Positions 6,891-12,072 of a stretch of DNA of 12,072 nt are shown in pieces. The notes beneath the pieces were generated by a model. It saw only the letters and a list, made by a program, of their open reading frames with translations. It was not told the origin of the DNA and did no database searches. How positions within the stretch are numbered: position 1 is the first letter of the stretch; every line of letters begins with the position of its first letter. The translations under genes were made by a program, and so were the position numbers. Origin of the DNA: Larix sibirica (Eukaryota > Streptophyta > Pinopsida > Pinales > Pinaceae); NCBI GenBank assembly GCA_004151065.3, contig NWUY0300007417.1:17664-29735 (forward strand), given 5' to 3'.

Positions 6891-7542
6891 CAAGTTTGGA
6901 CCAAAAGGGATGATAAGATAAAGTTGACTAACTATGTAAATGGGGCCCAAAAAAGGACTTGATTCATTGTTTCAAAAGCAAAGAATCCATTTTTAATAAT
7001 ATTATTGATCCAAACGGATCATTAATCAACATGGTTATGGTTAGTACATGTTGAGAGCTTTTCAATGAGTTAAAGAAGTCTAAAAATTTGAGTTCGTATA
7101 GAAAGCTACGACCTTTAAAAGTTATATGTTTATATATAACTAATGAGTTTACATTGATGGTTTATGGGCCCATGGTATTAGCATGTGATGAGGCCTATTT
7201 AAAGGTTTGACTGACTTTATTGTAAGATGCCTAAAGTGATCGATGTTGGCCACATATATATATAAACACAAACGGGTAATTGTTTTTGTATTATAAACAG
7301 TTGGATGCAACCAATATCAAAAAGATTTTATAGTGTTGTATTTCATATCATGTCTAACCAAGCACCTAACAATGTTAATAAAATTGATTGCAATCCTCAA
7401 AATGCTAGAAATATTTTCAAAATTGCTACTAATAATTGAATTGATATAGACTTTGACAAACTTTCCTAGTAGCTTGATACAAAAATGGGGTATATAAACT
7501 AGGCCAAAAATAGAACATCACTTAGACAAACAGATAAAGCAG
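6891..7542. other. Unassigned sequence between X copy 2 and the coiled-coil relic
   Basis: A possible continuation of X reaches about 7210. A short AT microsatellite stands at about 7253-7263. A plus-strand frame from ATG 7351 stays open for 29 codons and then has several stops, most of them where CAG could once have stood; no domain was seen. Nothing firmer can be supported. Confidence 0.4.
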
Positions 7543-8020
7543 TTAAGGATCTACAGTAGAACCATAATGGCTATTCAAATTAGCATCTCCGAGAAGATCT
7601 TCATCTTCTTCATATGAACTTGAGCTCAAAATAACGACCGCAGATAGCTGACTGACAAAGTGGCCATTGTTAATCTCAGGTTTGCTATCCATTTTTGAGT
7701 CAATTCCAGCTATAAGTTCTTACTGTTTAGCAAGGGTTAAAGAAACTTCTTTCACTTGAGCATCACAAGAGCAAACTATATTTTCTACATCATCAATACA
7801 AGATTCTAAATGAGATAGGTTGGAATTGAAATGGAAGGAACGTTGCTCCAATTCATCTACACGATTACCTAAAACAGGAATATGATCCAACAAACTTCGA
7901 ACTACAACAATAACACCTTTCATTTGGCCTCTTAACCAATGCATTTGATGACGAAATATCCTGAATATTTGCTTGAACAGTATCAATTTTCCCATTAATT
8001 TCATCAATCCTTTTATCCAT
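7543..8020 (-). pseudogene. Unidentified coiled-coil protein relic, about 159 codons
   Basis: Reading the minus strand from ATG 8020-8018, hydrophobic residues fall at positions 5, 8, 12, 15, 19 and 22 (I-I-I-V-I-I), a clean heptad pattern. A one-base shift near 7925-7950 moves to a second frame with further heptads (LLDHIPVLGNRVDELEQ, then LSHLESCIDDVENIV). This runs through one internal TAA (7722-7720, after AKQ) to an acidic tail (SSSSYEEDEDLLGD) and a stop at 7545-7543. One shift and one stop in 159 codons suggest moderate age. Two 360-bp tandem repeats lie upstream. It could be a structural or nucleic-acid-binding ORF of a retroelement, but I recognise no family. Confidence 0.42.
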
Positions 8021-8100
8021 TTTGGACTACAAAAAAGAGCATATAAGGGCATATTCCAAAAGTGTAGAAATCTATGCACATGAGTATCCCCAGAGTCTAC

Positions 8101-8820
8101 TATAGAATACTTCCACAAAACCTAGCTATTGAAGACCAAAGGACCCTGCTTGACAAATAACTCTCAAATATTCAAAGGAACGGAACTGGAAAACCAAATC
8201 TGAAAATATTCAGAGGCATGAGCTTCCCAAGTACACCTTATTTGTCTCTAGAAAGCAAACCAAACTTCTCTTCTTTTTAACATAAAGTTACTAAAAACCT
8301 CAAGGTGGAATAAGATCTCGAAAAAGGAGGTCAAATTATCATCCTTAAAGTAGATTAATATTTCACAACAATCTCCAATATCAAGGTTATACCCAACAAA
8401 AACCATAGAAGTCACAAGGAGAAACATAGTGTTGTTCACTATCTGACTCCGAGAATATGCTATAGGACACTTCCACAAAACCCAATAACTAAAGATCAGA
8501 ATACCCTTTCTTTCAAAGAAAACCCAAATGCTCAAATAAATTGAACTTGAAAACCAAATCTCATACTCTTCAGAAGCAGGGGCTTCCCAATTGCACTTTC
8601 ATTTTCTCCATAAATCAAATAAAACTTATTTTCTCTCATACAAAAATACTCTAAGGTCCTTAAAGGGGAACAAAACCTCAGAGAAAGAGGTCATGTTACC
8701 AACTTCAAAGTAGATAGAAGTTTCACGATAACAAGAACCTCAAAGTTGAAACAAAAAATAACCACATAATTCACATGAAGGAACACAACATTATTCACAT
8801 TCTGGCTCCAATCAAAAGAA
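8101..8820. repeat. Two 360-bp tandem monomers
   Basis: 8101-8460 and 8461-8820 align end to end at an offset of exactly 360 bases with almost no gaps and, by eye, roughly two-thirds identity. Anchors are 'tatag-a-acttccacaaaacc', 'gaaaaccaaatct', 'ttcaga-gca', 'gggcttccca/gagcttccca', 'aagtagat' plus 'tttcac', and 'gaa-ca-a-t-ttcac'. A partial match precedes 8101. Both monomers contain stops in the frames I read, so they look like non-coding sequence. In minus-strand terms they stand 80 bases ahead of the coiled-coil start. Confidence 0.85.
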
Positions 8821-9261
8821 GGGAATAAACACAGACAACATACCTTAGAAGAACCCGAATCCCAGACCCTCCAAATAAGTGAGAAGAGAGAGGGAAGATG
8901 ATAACCAGGAATAAGTCGCCGAAGATCATCAATCAAGATCCAAACTCCTCGCAAGTGACAGAGTGAGTCTCATAACATAGATCCACCATTCCAGAACTTT
9001 GCACCTTGCAGGCCCAATTCACACCAAATAGATAGAAAAATGTGTAAGATTTCTCACGCACAAACTACACATACCATAAATAAAACAGTCCTTGCAAGGG
9101 ATTTGCAATGTAATAACTCCATTCATGGAGAAACGCATCCACTTGTCAGCTAGCCAAACTTCAGCCACATCAGCCATTATAATGGGGAAGTGCAAGAGTA
9201 ATACACTCTTAAACATTATGAACAATGGAGTTAAGGAAGACAACACATAGATGTGACACCA
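8821..9261 (-). other. Probable LINE 3' flank, unrecognised
   Basis: In minus-strand terms this follows the RNase H relic and should hold the LINE 3' untranslated region or flanking DNA. Short minus-strand frames exist (9019-9276, 8691-8954) but show no domain. No poly(A) or simple-repeat tail was found to fix the element's end. Confidence 0.35.
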
Positions 9262-9620
9262 TTTTCTACTATGCATCCTTTTTTAAGTAGAGAAGCTTGA
9301 TTATCTAGGCCATCCATGAGATAATTGTGCTCTCAATGAGCATGGAATATTTGAGTGTGAGGAACTTGCAAGAGAAGATTGGTGATTCTCTTATGTAGGC
9401 GATCCGATACAGGGTCTAGTAACTTCTGTTGATACCTGGCTTGACAAGTGATGAGAAAGGAGTCGCCAATAATCATCAATGAATAAATACCAAGAGCAAC
9501 AACTCGCTTCAATATAAGGAAAAGTGCGTAGCACTCAGCCTAATTTTTTGTGTCTATCCCAAGACCACATGCAAAGGTAGCTTCTATATTTCCTCTAGGG
9601 TAAAAAATGACCCTCACGCA
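9262..9620 (-). pseudogene. LINE RNase H domain relic (ORF2 C-terminus)
   Basis: One minus-strand frame starting with GTC 9611-9609 reads VIFYPRGNIEATFACGLG, then IDTKN, stop, AECYALF, MIIGDS, DRLHKRI and MDGLDNQASLLKKG. These are the successive parts of the RNase H domain that ends ORF2 in many plant LINEs and degrades RNA in RNA-DNA hybrids. The catalytic Glu (AEcyAL), Asp (GDS) and a late Asp (in MDGL) are still in place. The first strand with the first Asp is missing; similarity stops at AT-rich sequence near 9625. In-frame stops are TAG (9542-9540) and TGA (9335-9333). The single frame held over about 115 codons makes the identity firm. The rest of this LINE is not in the window. Confidence 0.87.
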
Positions 9621-9631
9621 CCTACCACCCC

Positions 9632-9655
9632 ATATATATATATTATATTATATAA
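9632..9655. repeat. AT-rich microsatellite
   Basis: A run of TA repeats breaks into 'ttatattatata'. It lies where the RNase H similarity is cut off, so it may mark a junction between the minus-strand LINE and the plus-strand LINE. Confidence 0.75.
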
Positions 9656-10042
9656 AGATATATTTTATGGGATGGGGGATTTGTGGTTGTAGCGGTTCGA
9701 GGATGAAGGCGGTTCTATGATTTTTTTACGAAGTTAGGGGGCAGCGGGAGCAGCCCCTGTCACCATTTTATTTTTTATCTTTTTACTGTCTTCCTTTTTT
9801 GTCATGTTGTAGCCACTTGACATGCATCGCTGGCTCTTCTGGTCTGTATGGATTGCTCGGGCATTGACATAGTTGACTACTTGTGGGACCCCTACGAAGA
9901 TCAACAGGTGTTTGTTTTCATTTACGGGGGGAAAATGGATTACTTTGTTGAGGAACTGACTGTCATTGTGACATAGGAGGAACCATTGTTGCCACCTGGA
10001 GGGTTTCAATTTTCTTCGAAGATAAATAATGACCTGCTCTAG
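9656..10042 (+). other. Probable 5' flank or untranslated region of the downstream LINE
   Basis: This section is richer in G and C than its surroundings (gcagcgggagcagcccc at about 9741-9757). It ends where the ORF1 frame opens after a TAG at 10040-10042. No domain was found on either strand; the minus-strand open frame at 9734-10009 is taken as chance. Confidence 0.35.
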
Positions 10043-11922
10043 GTTGGGTCTGTAGACGGTAACTGTTTGGAAAATGTCAGTTCTTCTGTGGTCACCCTAT
10101 ATGTTTTTGGTTTACCAAAGGATCTAGGAAGTCATGTGGTCTCATTATTCAATGATTATGGGGACTCCATTCTGACCCCTCTCCCTATTGTGGATTCAAG
10201 TTTTGACATCTCGGTAACAGGGCCAAAATATCATTCTCTGGTTTCTTTGAATAAGGGTTTTTTGCCACCTTTTGATTTCAATCCGTTGAAAGCAGGATGG
10301 TCGTCTTTTGGTCACACGGACCCTCGTCCCCCAGGGATAGGGTAACCACTTAACCTTGAAGCGACTTCTTCAGACTCTAAGGGTTTTATTACATCTTTGC
10401 TTTGGTTGGTTGATCAAAGTGAGGAAACGATGGAATTCTCATCTGCAAAATACGGGGGAGAAGTTCGAAGACCTGACAATGACTCAAAAAATAGTCAGGG
10501 TTCGAACAATAGCAGTGGACAAAAAAATCGAAAAGGGAAGGGTATAAGATCTGTTGGGTCTCCTCTTCAGATGGTTTGTGGTGTGGATGTTTCAATCTCT
10601 CAAACAACCAATATGGCGGAATTGGTTGTGGTAGGAAAGGCATGGATTCAATACTTCAACCTTGCCATATTGGAGGAATGGGGCATAAATAACTAGTACA
10701 GACTTCTAAATTATACCCCAGAAGCTAGGGTTTAATCAAAAGGATGGTTCTCTTTCAAGTTTGAAAATAAGGAGGATGCAGACTGTACCCTACAAAAAAC
10801 TTGGTACATTGACTCTACCCCATTCTATTTAAAAAATGGACACACATGTTTGATTCAGATAGGGAAAGACTGGATGTAATTCCCGTGTGGGTAAAAATGT
10901 CAGGGCTCCCCATGGAATTTTGGAACTATGATTCTTTCATGGATTTTGGAAATGCCCTCCGGGCATTAATCAATGTAGATATGTCTTTTCTGGAAACCAA
11001 TATTATGACGATAGCCCAGATTTTAGTCTCTTTAAACCTCAGAAAGGGACAACGTGAAGAAATTCACCTGGTCCGGGGTCAAGAGGTCCAACATCAAATT
11101 CTAGACTACGAAGGTATACCTTTTCAGTGTCGGTGATGTCATGCATATGGGCATATCGCAAGGAACTGCTCCCTTTATTTCACTCAGCATTCTTCGATGC
11201 CCTAGAAAATACTTTCTTCTTGGGGTGAATTGATGGGTGATGGACAACCTGAGAAGGCAAGAAGAAGGGAAGCATTGAAGGGCGTTGATGAAAACTTAAA
11301 AAATGGAGATGATCGGGGTTTCTTGGGCATGCAAATGGAAGGGGAAGGATGACTTCTATCTCATGCGACTCAAAAGGAAAGCTTGATAGCTGATCAAAGC
11401 ACTCAACACAATTTGGACACAAGAACTGAAGGCACTCTGAGTAAGAACTCTCCACACATGCTCTGTGTAAATACACTGTCAAATTATTTTAATTTGATGG
11501 GGAAAGAATGGCTTGATAATGGGACAAAAATAATTGATAAAGGAACATAATTAAACACAACTTCTACTATCCCTCCTTTGAACTCTTTCAAAGTTTCCAG
11601 GTCTCCTTCTCCCTCACTTCTTCCCGGCCCTTCAATCACCTCCCCAAAAGAGAGATTTGTTTCCTCTTCCATTAGCTCTGGTGATATCCCCATTTGCTTC
11701 CATATTTGTTCTAGGGAGGTTCCTAGAATTCTAATATTATGCCAGAATAATATGGGCTTGGGGAAGAACGTACCCATCCCTACCAAAGGGAAAGGGAGAG
11801 GTAGGCAATCGCACATTGTTGTGGCACAAGAGCATGCATGAATTGAACAAGCTGCTGGAAGGCAGAAAACCATAGTCGAGGAACTTAGAGCATAAAAAAC
11901 CCTAGAAGGGGTTCCCCCATGA
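10043..11922 (+). pseudogene. LINE ORF1 relic (DUF4283, zinc knuckle), second element
   Basis: Frame 2 runs from 10043 across TAA 10343-10345, TAG 10694-10696 and TAA 10733-10735. It has a basic middle (GQKNRKGKG) and the first DUF4283 strands (WFSFKFENKEDAD). In the A run at 10831-10836 one base has been lost; frame 1 takes over with DRERLDVIPVWVKMSGLPME, then LNLRKGQ and LDYEGIPFQC. The zinc knuckle is at 11128-11169. Frame 1 then goes on through a polar tail with stops at 11203, 11350, 11548, 11839 and 11893, reaching KGKGRGRQ and EQAAGRQKTIVEELRA before the end. About 620 codons are covered, a normal size for plant ORF1. The protein would bind LINE RNA. The true start codon is not identifiable. 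Confidence 0.9.
11128..11169 (+). other. CCHC zinc knuckle of the second LINE ORF1
   Basis: The motif reads C-R-stop-C-HAYG-H-IARN-C, an exact C-x2-C-x4-H-x4-C with all four metal ligands kept. The TGA at 11134-11136 sits between the first two Cys and could come from CGA or TGG by one change. Confidence 0.92.
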
Positions 11923-12041
11923 AATTGCTCTCTTTCAACTGCAAGGGTTTGGTAAGCCCATCCAAAAAATCTGCCCTCAAGCGGTTGGTAAAGAAAAACC
12001 AACCAGATGTGATCTTGCTTCAAGAAACTCTTGGTTGTTGA
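11919..12041 (+). pseudogene. LINE ORF2 start: endonuclease N-terminus, broken after 40 codons
   Basis: From ATG 11919 the frame reads MKLLSFNCKGLVSP, then LKRLVKKNQPDVILLQETLG, and stops at TGA 12039-12041. This is the beginning of the apurinic-type endonuclease that nicks target DNA for LINE insertion. The SFNCKG Asn and the LLQET Glu are the first two active-site residues, and both are intact. The start overlaps the ORF1-frame stop as ATGA. After QETLG the expected continuation is absent, so a frameshift, a deletion or an insertion lies at about 12035. The remaining endonuclease, reverse transcriptase and RNase H are outside the window or lost. Confidence 0.9.
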
Positions 12042-12072
12042 TGTATTTGTACCTTCGGAATGTATTTCATAT

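Noticed and set aside
7351-7630. A plus-strand coding relic starting MSNQAPNNVNK
   Set aside because: After 29 open codons it meets about seven stops (several at possible former CAG codons), and it overlaps the cleaner minus-strand coiled-coil frame. Kept only as a remark.
8248-8954. Minus-strand open frames within and beside the 360-bp monomers
   Set aside because: They are not maintained between the two monomers, which contain stops at different places.
9734-10009. A 91-codon minus-strand open frame
   Set aside because: No recognisable domain; it falls in the presumed 5' flank of a plus-strand LINE.
11180-12023. Minus-strand open frames of 100 and 179 codons
   Set aside because: They are antisense to the ORF1 tail and endonuclease start, where the plus-strand reading has clear family motifs.
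1-12072. CRISPR array, bacterial operon, rRNA or complete LTR retrotransposon
   Set aside because: No regularly spaced repeats with unique spacers, no ribosome-binding-site-led gene series, no rRNA motifs, and no paired long terminal repeats were seen; the LINE and SINE content is that of a plant nuclear genome.

Overview
The window looks like intergenic DNA from a large, repeat-filled plant genome. It is AT-rich, has no intact protein-coding gene, and every recognisable coding trace is a decayed retroelement. The LINE ORF1 relics carry a plant-type DUF4283 domain plus a CCHC zinc knuckle, and the endonuclease and RNase H relics are of the plant L1 type. The wording of these proteins resembles LINEs of gymnosperms (conifers), but that is recognition from memory and stays tentative.

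Layout. 1-744: fragments of a tRNA-derived SINE around one half of an unidentified repeat (called X here); a single N stands at 745. 746-2930: AT-rich DNA with short tandem duplications and no recognised gene. 2930-3150: a second block of X. 3291-3522: a decayed but nearly full-length ubiquitin monomer. 3518-4920, directly behind it: a LINE ORF1 relic (DUF4283, zinc knuckle). That ORF1 is split by a complete SINE (3947-4180) with A and B boxes and a perfect 16-bp target-site duplication. 4921-6140: non-coding, with an 81-bp tandem duplication and an AT microsatellite. 6150-6890: a second copy of X. 7543-8020 (minus): an unidentified coiled-coil reading frame, preceded by two 360-bp tandem monomers (8101-8820). 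9262-9620 (minus): the RNase H end of another LINE. 10043-12041 (plus): a third LINE, with decayed ORF1 and the first 40 codons of the ORF2 endonuclease, whose start overlaps the ORF1-frame stop as ATGA.

The most notable point is the ubiquitin unit ending exactly where the LINE ORF1 protein begins. In the living ancestor this was probably a ubiquitin-ORF1 fusion, which host deubiquitinases could have cut after Gly-Gly. Nothing here is likely to make a functional protein today; the value lies in the fossil arrangement and the nested insertions.
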